Source of the DNA: an uncultured Clostridium sp.
GTDB taxonomy: Bacteria > Bacillota > Clostridia > TANB77 > CAG-508
Reading direction: 5' to 3'
Length of the DNA: 27,106 nt
NCBI GenBank assembly: GCA_900556455.1
Contig: USOV01000011.1
Coordinates: 1-27,106, forward strand
The notes under the pieces are model-generated. The model did no database searches. It was not told the origin of the DNA and worked only from the letters and a program-made list of their open reading frames with translations. Positions 5,285 through 13,459 of the stretch are shown here, piece after piece. The translations under genes and the position numbers were made by a program. Each line of letters starts with the position of its first letter. The first letter of the stretch is position 1.

Positions 5285-7840
5285 ATGAATAAAAAAGAAA
5301 AGGCAAAAGTATATAAGAAAAAAGATAAAAAAGAAAAAAAGGACAAGAAAAAAAATAGTAAAGCAAGAAAAATAATAAAAAGAATATTACTAGTTTTATT
5401 ATTTGTGGTTCTTATCTTTGCAGGAATTTTGGTAGGAAAAGTATATAGCATAATGAAAAATGCAAAATTAGACATGTCAAAACTAGTAATCAAATATGAA
5501 AATTCTGTGGCAAAAGATATAAATGGAGAGACAATAGCAGTATTTAGTGGAGATGAAAACAGAAAAATTGTTACACTTTCAGAGATGGCTCCATATCTTC
5601 CAAAGGCATTTATTGCAATAGAAGATGAAAGATTTGAAGAACATAGTGGTGTAGATGTAAAAAGAACAGTAGCTGCAACTGTAAAATGGGGATTAAGTAA
5701 GGTAGGAGTAGGTTCTGCAAGCTACGGAGGAAGTACTATTACACAACAATTAGTTAAAAACTTAACTAAAGAAGATGAAAGAAGCTCTACTAGAAAAATT
5801 AAAGAAATGGCAAGAGCACATTACATAGAACAAGAACTTTCAAAAGACCAGATATTAGAGTTATACTTAAATCTAATATTCTTAGGTGGAAAAACTTATG
5901 GTGTAGAAGTTGCATCAAATTACTATTTTAGTAAATCAGCTATTGATTTAAGCTTAGCAGAAAGTGCATATTTAGCAGGAATAAACAACTCACCAAATAG
6001 TTATAATCCTTTTGTAGACGAAGAAGCAAAAGCTGATAGAATGAATTTGATAAATAGAAGAGTAAAAACAGTTCTTGCAAAAATGTTAGAATTAGGAAAA
6101 ATAAAACAAGAAGAGTATGATGCAGCAATAACAGAAGTAGACAATGGATTAGCATTTAATGAAGGAAGAATAGTTTCAAATGTATACTCATACCATACAG
6201 ATGCAGCGGTTGAACAAGTAATCAAAGATTTAATGGAATTACATCCAGACTGGAGTAGAGAATATACAAGCTTATATGTAAAAAGTAGTGGACTTACAAT
6301 TTATACAACTCAAAATACTGCAATACAAAATGTAATGGAAGAAGAATTTGCTAAGACTAAATATCAGGTTACTTCTAAAAAGACTAAAGATGACGATGGA
6401 AACTATGTACACTCACAATCTGCAATGGCTATAATAGACCATACAACAGGCTATGTTGTAGGAACAGTTGGAGGACTAGGGGAAAAAACCACATCATTTG
6501 GATTAAATAGAGCAACACAGAGCCCTAGACAAACAGGGTCATCAATGAAACCACTTGCAGTTCTTGTACCAGGAATAGATACTGGAACTATAACAGCAGC
6601 AACAGTATATGATGATGTACCAACAACTTTTGGCGGAGGTACATACCCAGTTAAAAATTATAGCCATATTTATAGTGGATTGCAAACAATTAGATATGCA
6701 ATTGAAACTTCTAGAAATGTACCAATGGTTAAGGCTTTACAAGAAATAGGAGTAGGAACATCAATTGAATACCTTAAAAAAATGGGAATATCAACAATTG
6801 ATGATGAAAAGGATAGTTACCTGGGATTGGCTTTAGGAGGATTAACAAATGGAATAACTCCACTTGAAATGGCAGCAGCATATGCTACTATTGCAAATGA
6901 TGGGGTATATATAGAACCAACTTTCTATACAAAGGTAGTGGATTCAGAAGGAAATACTATATTAGAAACAAAACAAGAGTCAAGAACAGTAATGTCTAAA
7001 TCAGCAGCATATGTTATAAAAGAAATACTTACACAGCCAGTAAAATCAGGAACAGCAACAAATTGTAGAATATCAGGAATGAGTGTATCTGCAAAAACAG
7101 GTACTTCAAATGATGATTTTGATAGATGGCTTTGTGGATTTACTCCATATTATACAGCAGGATGCTGGTATGGCTTCGACATAAATGAAGATGTAGATTA
7201 CTACTTAAGTGGAAACCCAGCAGGTTCTTTATGGGCTGCAACTATGCAAACTATCCATAAAGGTTTAGCATCAAAATATTTTTCAGATTCAAGACCAGAT
7301 GGAATAGTAACTGCAACAGTTTGTAAGGTTTCGGGCTTAATTCCTACAGAAGAGTGTAAAAATGACCCTAGAGGAGATCAAACATATACAGAATATTTTG
7401 TAAGAGGAACAGTACCAACTGAAACATGCAGTTGCCATGTAAAAGTAGCAATATGTAATGAAAGTGGATTAATTGCAAATGAATATTGCCCAGATGTAAC
7501 AGAAAAAGTCTTTATAAAAAGACCAGATGTAGAAACAAATACATCTTGGAAAAAAGCAAAAGATGCAGACTATACACTAACAATAACTGAAAATTGTACA
7601 ATACATGCTAAACCAGCAGAACCGGTAAAACCAGAAGAACCAGAAAAACCAGAAAAACCAGAAAAGCCGGGTGGAAATGAAATTGACAATAATATACCAG
7701 ACGGAAACAATACTGTAGACGGAAACAATACTGTAGATGGAAATAACACAGTAGATAATAATACAGGGAATACCAATGTGGTAGATGGTAATAATACTGT
7801 TTCTAGAGAAAATGAGGTAGTGAATAACACAACTGAATAA
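5285..7840 (+). CDS. Class A penicillin-binding protein (transglycosylase/transpeptidase)
   Basis: Membrane-anchored bifunctional peptidoglycan synthase, 851 aa, PBP1A-like. Order: very Lys-rich cytoplasmic tail (1-33), one membrane segment (about 34-52), GT51 glycosyltransferase with catalytic Glu113 in IEDERF and GGSTITQQLVKNL, then the transpeptidase with SSMK (active Ser419), SRN (476-478) and KTGTS (604-608). A Cys-containing segment follows (about 680-740), and then a low-complexity tail rich in Pro/Glu/Lys and repeated DGNNTV units (about 780-850) that probably spans the wall. RBS AGGAGGTAG at 5270-5278. Its substrate is lipid II, so it connects with uppP and femX in this window. The C-terminal tail is species-specific and probably variable in length. 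No in-frame CGG, though eight out-of-frame ones are present. Confidence 0.96.
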   Translation: MNKKEKAKVYKKKDKKEKKDKKKNSKARKIIKRILLVLLFVVLIFAGILVGKVYSIMKNAKLDMSKLVIKYENSVAKDINGETIAVFSGDENRKIVTLSEMAPYLPKAFIAIEDERFEEHSGVDVKRTVAATVKWGLSKVGVGSASYGGSTITQQLVKNLTKEDERSSTRKIKEMARAHYIEQELSKDQILELYLNLIFLGGKTYGVEVASNYYFSKSAIDLSLAESAYLAGINNSPNSYNPFVDEEAKADRMNLINRRVKTVLAKMLELGKIKQEEYDAAITEVDNGLAFNEGRIVSNVYSYHTDAAVEQVIKDLMELHPDWSREYTSLYVKSSGLTIYTTQNTAIQNVMEEEFAKTKYQVTSKKTKDDDGNYVHSQSAMAIIDHTTGYVVGTVGGLGEKTTSFGLNRATQSPRQTGSSMKPLAVLVPGIDTGTITAATVYDDVPTTFGGGTYPVKNYSHIYSGLQTIRYAIETSRNVPMVKALQEIGVGTSIEYLKKMGISTIDDEKDSYLGLALGGLTNGITPLEMAAAYATIANDGVYIEPTFYTKVVDSEGNTILETKQESRTVMSKSAAYVIKEILTQPVKSGTATNCRISGMSVSAKTGTSNDDFDRWLCGFTPYYTAGCWYGFDINEDVDYYLSGNPAGSLWAATMQTIHKGLASKYFSDSRPDGIVTATVCKVSGLIPTEECKNDPRGDQTYTEYFVRGTVPTETCSCHVKVAICNESGLIANEYCPDVTEKVFIKRPDVETNTSWKKAKDADYTLTITENCTIHAKPAEPVKPEEPEKPEKPEKPGGNEIDNNIPDGNNTVDGNNTVDGNNTVDNNTGNTNVVDGNNTVSRENEVVNNTTE

Positions 7841-7866
7841 CAATTAGTGAAATTTAATTGAGAGTG

Positions 7867-7940
7867 TGTAGGGGCCACTACTTATGGGTAATCTAAAAAT
7901 ATGTAAACAAAACGGGGCACCTAGGACTGTGCCCCCTACA
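7867..7940. repeat. GC-rich palindromic intergenic element (TGTAGGGG ... CCCCTACA)
   Basis: A 74-bp stretch bounded by perfect 8-bp inverted repeats, TGTAGGGG (7867-7874) and CCCCTACA (7933-7940), with an internal hairpin GGGGCAC/GTGCCCC (7914-7920 with 7929-7935). It is far more GC-rich than its surroundings and fills the space between the PBP and dCMP deaminase genes. The same left edge occurs at 2492-2499. It resembles a small non-coding dispersed (MITE/REP-like) element; it might also act as a terminator, though no T-run follows. Confidence 0.6.
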
Positions 7941-7985
7941 ATCGTTTAAGGATTTAATTATGTAATAAAAAAAAGGAGAATAAAT

Positions 7986-8468
7986 ATGCCAAAAAGAGAA
8001 CGATACATAAATTGGGACGAATACTTTATGGGAATAGCAATGCTTTCGGGAGAAAGAAGTAAAGACCCAAATTCACAAGTAGGAGCTTGTATAGTTAGCG
8101 AAGATAATAAAATTTTATCAATGGGATATAATGGATTCCCGATAGGATGCTCAGATGATAAAGTATCTTGGGAAAGAGAAGGAAAATTTGTAGATACTAA
8201 ATATCCATATGTATGTCATGCAGAACTAAATGCAATATTAAATTATACAGGCACTTCACTTAAAGGAAGCAAAGTATATGTGACATTATTTCCATGTAAT
8301 GAATGTGCAAAAGCAATAATACAAAGTGGAATAAAGGAAATAATATATATGAGCGATAAATATGCAGACTCAGACAGCACAAAAGTATCTAAAAAAATGT
8401 TTGACATGTGCAATGTAAAATATACTCAATATAAATTTACAGGTAAAAAAATAGAATTAAATTTGTAA
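7986..8468 (+). CDS. Deoxycytidylate (dCMP) deaminase family protein
   Basis: Zinc-dependent deaminase converting dCMP to dUMP for thymidylate synthesis, ComEB-like. The 160-aa protein carries the deaminase signature CHAELNAI (His78, Glu80 as proton shuttle) and PCNECAK (Cys104, Cys107), which together bind Zn. The N-terminal WDEYFMGIAMLSGERSKDPNSQVG block is typical of dCMP deaminases rather than of tRNA or cytidine deaminases. RBS AAAAGGAG at 7970-7977. It is the first gene of a long same-strand run; the FemX-like gene follows 12 bases after its stop. Confidence 0.93.
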   Translation: MPKRERYINWDEYFMGIAMLSGERSKDPNSQVGACIVSEDNKILSMGYNGFPIGCSDDKVSWEREGKFVDTKYPYVCHAELNAILNYTGTSLKGSKVYVTLFPCNECAKAIIQSGIKEIIYMSDKYADSDSTKVSKKMFDMCNVKYTQYKFTGKKIELNL

Positions 8469-8480
8469 AATGGAGGAAAA

Positions 8481-9536
8481 ATGATTTTATTAGCTAAGGA
8501 AGAAGAAAAAGAATATAAAGAATTTTTGGAAGCTCATGATAGGTGTAACTTTCAACAATCACTAGAGTGGGGAAAGGTAAAAACAAGTTGGACGAATGAG
8601 GTAGTTCTTGCTAAAGACGAAAATGGCAAAATTATAGGAGCAATTAGCGTACTAATTAGAAAAATTCCTATATTTGGCAACTTCATGTATGTATCTAGAG
8701 GCCCAATATGTGATATACATGATGAAAAAGTTTTAAAAGAATTAACAGATGGATTAAAAGAACTTGCCAAAAAGTATAAAGCATTTACTCTAAGAATGGA
8801 ACCAGATATAAAAAGCAGTGATGAAGAGTTTAAAAATATTGTAAAAAAACTAGGATTTAAAATAAATGACACTGGTAAAAATTTTAGTGATGGAGTACAA
8901 CCAAGATATGTATTTAGATTAGATATAAAGGAAAAAACAGAAGAAGAAATATTTGCAGCATTTCACCAAAAAACAAGATATAACGTAAGACTTGCAACTA
9001 AAAAAGGAATAGAAATAAGAGAGGGTACAAGAGAAGATTTGAAAGACTTTCATAAAATTATGATGGTAACAGGAAAAAGAGATAATTTTATGATAAGACC
9101 ACTTGAATATTTTGAAAAAATGTATGATTGTTTAGCACCAGAACACTTAAAATTAATGATGGCATATTATGAAGGAAAACCAGTATCTGGAATAATAGAT
9201 ATAATCTATGGAAACAAAGTGTGGTATTTATATGGAGCAAGCAGTAATGAACACAGAAATCTAATGCCAAACTATTTATTACAATGGGATATGATAAAAT
9301 ATTCAATTGAACATGGAAAAGACATGTATGACTTTAGAGGAGTAACAGGAATAGTAAATGAGAAAGACCCACATTATGGGTTATATAGATTTAAAAAAGG
9401 ATTTAATGCAGAATTTACAGAATTTGTTGGTGAAGTATATATAAACTTTAAACCATTGAAATATAAATTATATAAATTTTCTGAAAAAATATATAAGAAC
9501 CTAGCTGAAATAAAAACAAAAATGAAAGGGAAATAA
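8481..9536 (+). CDS. FemAB/FemX-family lipid II aminoacyltransferase
   Basis: Probably adds an amino acid from aminoacyl-tRNA to the peptide stem of lipid II on the cytoplasmic face, beginning the interpeptide bridge. The 351 aa show the two-GNAT FemABX architecture: N-terminal FQQSLEWGKVK (about 24-34), MYVSRGPICD, the central FHQKTRYNVRLATKKGIEIREG, YYEGKPVSGIIDIIYGNKVWYL and the C-terminal LYGASSNEHR, NYLLQWDMIKY and MYDFRGVTG blocks. Start ATG 8481 follows TGGAGG. The racemase-like gene starts 1 base after this stop, so the two are translationally coupled, which suggests that the racemase may supply or modify the amino acid used. The transferred residue cannot be told from sequence. Confidence 0.92.
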   Translation: MILLAKEEEKEYKEFLEAHDRCNFQQSLEWGKVKTSWTNEVVLAKDENGKIIGAISVLIRKIPIFGNFMYVSRGPICDIHDEKVLKELTDGLKELAKKYKAFTLRMEPDIKSSDEEFKNIVKKLGFKINDTGKNFSDGVQPRYVFRLDIKEKTEEEIFAAFHQKTRYNVRLATKKGIEIREGTREDLKDFHKIMMVTGKRDNFMIRPLEYFEKMYDCLAPEHLKLMMAYYEGKPVSGIIDIIYGNKVWYLYGASSNEHRNLMPNYLLQWDMIKYSIEHGKDMYDFRGVTGIVNEKDPHYGLYRFKKGFNAEFTEFVGEVYINFKPLKYKLYKFSEKIYKNLAEIKTKMKGK

Positions 9537-9537
9537 A

Positions 9538-10639
9538 TTGAACACATTAATAATAAATAAAAATGATTTAAGGCATAATATAGATACAATAAAAAAACAA
9601 ATTGATAAAGAAAACTATACAATAATAGGAGTAGTAAAAGGAAATGGATATGGTCTAGGAATAAAAGAATATTCTCAATTTTTAATAGACAATGGAATAA
9701 ACATGCTAGCAGTAGCTACAAATTCTGAAGCTGTAGAACTAAGAGAATACGATAAAAACATAGATATCTTAAATATGTCTTGTACATCAATAAAAGAAGA
9801 AATACAAGAATTAGTAGATAACAATATAATCATAACAATTGGGTCAAAAACAAGTGCAGAAATTGCAAATGAAATAGCAAAAACAGGTAAAACCCTAAGA
9901 ACACATATAAAAATAGATACAGGCTTTGGCAGATATGGTTTTATATACCAAAATAAAGATGAAATTGTAAATACAATAAAAAATTTGCATCCAAATATAA
10001 AAGTAGAAGGCATATTTTCACATTTCTCACTTGCATATTATAGAAAGAGTGAATCGACTATAAACCAATATAATAACTTTTTAGATGTAATAAAAAGTCT
10101 TGAAGATGAAAATATAAATATAAAAATGAAACATATTTGTAATTCACCAGCATTTATAAACTTCCCAGAAATGAGGTTAAATGCTGCAAGAATTGGCTCA
10201 GCATTTTTAGGACGAGTAGATGTGCAGGAAAATCTAGGACTAAAAAAAATAGGAGAACTACAATCACAAGTTACAGAAGTAAATTTACTTCCTAAAAATT
10301 TTAATGTGGGATATTTAAATACGTATAAAACTAAAAATGAAACAAAAATAGCAATTGTACCTGTTGGGCATAAAGATGGATACAATATAACAATTAAAGA
10401 GGACATGCTAAGGACAGTAGACAAACTTAGAAATTTAAAACACGGACTAACAGGTTTATTCAAAAAACAAACATTGAAAATTACCATAAATGACAAAGAA
10501 TATGATATAATAGGAAAAGTTGGTATGTACCATGTAACAGTAAATGTTACAGGAAGTAATGTAAAAGTACGGAGATATAGCAAAAATTAATGTCAGTCCA
10601 TTATACGTAGATAGCAAAATGAGAAGGGAGTATATATAA
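9538..10639 (+). CDS. Alanine-racemase-family PLP enzyme, +1 frameshift at in-frame CGG
   Basis: Fold-type III PLP racemase, presumably making a D-amino acid for the cell wall. The N-terminus has VVKGNGYGLG with PLP-Lys34; IDTGFGRYG, GIFSHFS, HICNSPA and ARIGSAFLGR follow; Tyr259 in VGYLNTY matches the second catalytic Tyr. It is divergent: PIGYADGY is PVGHKDGY, and the usual CMDxxMVD block reads GMYHVTVNV. Frame 0 runs to 10590 and ends in a short basic tail after an in-frame CGG (10570-10572). Omitting the C gives VKVGDIAKINVSPLYVD and ends MRREYI, restoring the VGD motif and an Alr-like C-terminus, 366 aa. The restored stop overlaps the next start as TAATG. Start TTG 9538 follows AAAGGG. 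Substrate (Ala, Ser or other) is uncertain. Confidence 0.85.
10570..10572 (+). other. In-frame CGG, apparent +1 frameshift site 5
   Basis: Frame: AAA-GTA-CGG-AGA, with a frame-0 stop at 10588-10590. Omitting the C gives GTA-GGA-GAT-ATA, the Val-Gly-Asp-Ile expected in alanine racemases, and 18 further residues ending at 10639. The frame-0 product is only slightly short, so this site would be missed by a search for truncated genes. Confidence 0.82.
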
Positions 10640-11643
10640 TGGAAACTAAAAAAATAGGCTTTTTTACAAGAATAAAAAAATCAATATTTAATTTTGAAGA
10701 ATATGAAAAATTTATAGAAGAACCACTAAAAAAAGCATTTGGATATTTCTTTAAATTAATGCTTATATTTTCTTTACTTACTACAATTGCCTTAACTTAC
10801 ACAGTAAATACCAATGTGCAAAAAATAAAAACAGCAATTGAAACTGAATTTCCAAATTTTAAAGTGGAAAATAATACACTAAGTATAGAAGAACGAGAGA
10901 CATTTGAATATTATTTTAAAGACTATGATTTTCAATTAATAATGAATGAAACAGAAGCAAACTATACAGAAAATGACTATGATAATTGCCTAATAATGCT
11001 AAAAGACAAAATGATTTTAAAATATGGTGGATATGTGGGAGAAATTGAGTATAATAATGTGGGCAATATTTCTAATCAAACAATAGTGAACTTTTTCGGA
11101 ACAAATGAATGGAAAGCTTTATATTTGAATGTTTGCTTAGCAATATTCTTTTTGAACTTTGTCTTATATTCAATAATTATACTATTAGATGTAGTTACTT
11201 TATCTATTTTAGGCTTAATAATAAATATTCTTATAAGAACAAAATTCAAGTATCAAGATATACTAAAAATAGCAATATATGCAATGACATTACCAATTTT
11301 ATTATATTTGTTATATATAATAGCAAATATTTTATTTGGAACAACAATAAAATTCTTCCAAATAGCATATAGTACAATTTCATATATTTATTTAATAACT
11401 GTAATGCTTATGATGAAGGCAGATGCTATTAAAAACACACAAGAACTACAGAGAATTTTAGAAGAGCAAAAAAAGGTAAAAGAAGAACTAGAAAGAGAAA
11501 AGCAAGAAGAAAAAGAAAGACAAGAGGAAAAAGAAAGACAAGAGGAAAAAGAAAGACAAGAGGAAAAAGAAAAGGAAGAAAAAGACGGAGAAGATAAAGA
11601 AGAAGATAAAGCTCCACAAGATCCACAACCAGATAATGGGTAA
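10639..11643 (+). CDS. DUF1189-like integral membrane protein with charged repeat tail
   Basis: A 334-aa membrane protein of unknown function. The N-terminus (FFTRIKKSIFNFEEYEKFIEEPLKKAFGYF split around residues 8-37) resembles the DUF1189 family. A first membrane helix (about 37-56) precedes an extracytoplasmic loop of about 100 residues, then four or so further helices (about 160-265). The C-terminus (about 268-334) is a long charged helix, likely coiled coil, rich in Glu/Lys/Arg/Gln with three exact copies of a six-residue unit RQEEKE. Its ATG overlaps the restored racemase stop (TAATG), and the ribosome-binding site AGAAGGGAG lies within the racemase reading frame. ftsH follows 17 bases downstream. 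Confidence 0.75.
   Translation: METKKIGFFTRIKKSIFNFEEYEKFIEEPLKKAFGYFFKLMLIFSLLTTIALTYTVNTNVQKIKTAIETEFPNFKVENNTLSIEERETFEYYFKDYDFQLIMNETEANYTENDYDNCLIMLKDKMILKYGGYVGEIEYNNVGNISNQTIVNFFGTNEWKALYLNVCLAIFFLNFVLYSIIILLDVVTLSILGLIINILIRTKFKYQDILKIAIYAMTLPILLYLLYIIANILFGTTIKFFQIAYSTISYIYLITVMLMMKADAIKNTQELQRILEEQKKVKEELEREKQEEKERQEEKERQEEKERQEEKEKEEKDGEDKEEDKAPQDPQPDNG
11518..11571 (+). repeat. Three tandem 18-bp repeats within the DUF1189-like gene
   Basis: Three identical 18-bp units (11518-11535, 11536-11553, 11554-11571), each encoding RQEEKE, preceded by a degenerate copy. The unit is a multiple of 3, so slippage would change tail length without breaking the frame. Confidence 0.9.
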
Positions 11644-11660
11644 TAGAAAGGAAGAATGCT

Positions 11661-13448
11661 ATGAAAGATAAACCAAAAAATAATGATAAAATATATTATA
11701 TAATATTAGCAATAGTTGCTATAAGCTGTATAATGATATGTTTTATGATAATAATGAACAACAAAAATAACGAAGAAAAAGACCTAGCATATACAGAACT
11801 TATAAAATTAATAGATAATCAAGAAGTAGAAAAAATAGAAATGACAGTAGGAAGTACTTCTATAAAAGTAACTTTAAAAGGTCAAACTGAAGAAGAGGCA
11901 AAAACAGCAATTGTGCCAAGTACACAAGCTTTTATAGAACTAATTCAAGAAAAAGTACAAGAAGGAAACAATATAGAATTAATACAAAAACCTGTAAATA
12001 CATTTTTAAAAATAGGAGAGTCATTACTTAACTTTTTACCAACAATTTTAATATTAGTAATGTTTTTATTAATTATTCAAATGCAAGGACTGGGAGATAA
12101 AGGAAAGGTATATGATGCCGAAAGCCATAAGAATACAAATATTACATTTAAAGATGTAGCAGGCTTAGATGAAGAAAAAACAGAATTAATAGAAATAGTA
12201 GACTTCCTAAAAGAACCAAAAAAATTTCAGGAAATGGGTGCAAAAATACCAAAAGGAATACTTCTATATGGAAAACCAGGAACAGGAAAAACTTTAATTG
12301 CAAAAGCAATTGCTGGAGAAGCAGGAGTACCATTTATATCTATGAGTGGGTCTGAGTTCATAGAAATGTTTGCAGGACTTGGAGCATCAAGAGTTAGAAA
12401 ACTTTTCGAAAAAGCTAAAAAAATATCTCCATGTATAGTTTTTATAGATGAAATAGATGCAATAGGTTCAAGAAGAACAAGTGGAAGCGGAGCAGAAACA
12501 GAAAATAACCAAACATTAAATCAACTTCTAGTAGAAATGGATGGATTTGAAACAGACCAAACTGTTATAGTTTTAGCTGCAACAAATAGACCAGAAATGT
12601 TAGACAAAGCATTATTAAGACCAGGAAGATTTGATAGACAAATTACAATAGCAGCACCTGACGCAAAAGGCAGAGAAGAAATACTAAAAATACATTCAGA
12701 AAACAAAAAATTATCACCAGAAATAGATTTAAAAGAAATTGCAACAGATACAGCAGGATTTACTGGTGCAGAACTTGCAAATGTATTAAACGAGGCTGCA
12801 ATTATTGCAACAATAAAAATGCATAAAGAAATTACAATGGATGATTTAGAAGAAGCAGTAAAAAAAGTAACAGTAGGACTTGAAAAACATAGTAGAGTAA
12901 TATCAGATAAAGATAAAAAATTAACAGCTTATCATGAAGCAGGACATGCTGTTGTTAGCAAATATCTACCAACACAATCAGATGTAAAAGAAGTATCTAT
13001 AATACCAAGAGGAATTGCTGGTGGGTATACAATGTACAAAACAAATGAAGATAAATATTATATTTCAAAGACTGAAATGGAAGAAAAATTAATTGCATTA
13101 CTTGGTGGAAGAGCAGCAGAAAAAATTGCAATAAATGATATTTCAACAGGAGCAAGTAATGATATAGAGGTTGCAACAGGAGTTGCAAAAGATATGGTTG
13201 TTAAATATGGAATGAGCGATATAATAGGACCAATAGATTTAACTGTTGAAGATAAAACAGAGATAAGTGCTTTGGGTGAAGATATTGATAATGTTGTTGG
13301 CATAGAAGTGAAGAAACTTATTGATGAAGCTTATAAAAAAGCACAAGAAATAATATTATCACACATGGATAAACTTCATGCAGTAGCAAGTGTTTTACTA
13401 GAAAAAGAAAAAATAACAGCAGAAGAATTCGAAGAAATATTTAAATAG
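11661..13448 (+). CDS. ftsH: ATP-dependent zinc metalloprotease FtsH
   Basis: Membrane AAA+ protease that extracts and degrades membrane and regulatory proteins as a hexamer. The 595 aa comprise membrane helix 1 (about 11-32), a small extracytoplasmic domain, helix 2 (about 122-141), the AAA+ module with Walker A GKPGTGKT (204-211), pore loop EFIEMFAGLGASRVR, Walker B CIVFIDEID and the second region of homology ATNRPEMLDKALLRPGRFDRQ, then the protease with HEAGH (425-429). The pore-loop sequence has Ala where most FtsH have Val. It lacks the long charged C-terminal tail of some orthologues. Start ATG 11661 follows AAAGGAAG; the ATG at 11656 is followed at once by a stop. In-operon position after the DUF1189-like gene. 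Confidence 0.97.
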   Translation: MKDKPKNNDKIYYIILAIVAISCIMICFMIIMNNKNNEEKDLAYTELIKLIDNQEVEKIEMTVGSTSIKVTLKGQTEEEAKTAIVPSTQAFIELIQEKVQEGNNIELIQKPVNTFLKIGESLLNFLPTILILVMFLLIIQMQGLGDKGKVYDAESHKNTNITFKDVAGLDEEKTELIEIVDFLKEPKKFQEMGAKIPKGILLYGKPGTGKTLIAKAIAGEAGVPFISMSGSEFIEMFAGLGASRVRKLFEKAKKISPCIVFIDEIDAIGSRRTSGSGAETENNQTLNQLLVEMDGFETDQTVIVLAATNRPEMLDKALLRPGRFDRQITIAAPDAKGREEILKIHSENKKLSPEIDLKEIATDTAGFTGAELANVLNEAAIIATIKMHKEITMDDLEEAVKKVTVGLEKHSRVISDKDKKLTAYHEAGHAVVSKYLPTQSDVKEVSIIPRGIAGGYTMYKTNEDKYYISKTEMEEKLIALLGGRAAEKIAINDISTGASNDIEVATGVAKDMVVKYGMSDIIGPIDLTVEDKTEISALGEDIDNVVGIEVKKLIDEAYKKAQEIILSHMDKLHAVASVLLEKEKITAEEFEEIFK

Positions 13449-13459
13449 GGGGGCATGAA

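Noticed and set aside
2258..10572. Random sequencing or assembly errors as the cause of the four broken frames
   Set aside because: Random indels would fall in homopolymers and in any codon. All five are an extra C forming an in-frame CGG, and no other in-frame CGG exists in the window. A systematic base-calling artefact cannot be fully excluded without reads.
10038..10583. Long open frame antisense to the racemase gene
   Set aside because: It is a hydrophobic shadow frame opposite an AT-rich coding sequence, with no start signals.
2524..10639. Pseudogenes in decay
   Set aside because: Each gene has exactly the frame change at CGG and no other lesions, with intact catalytic motifs, promoters, stops and operon spacing in the restored frame.
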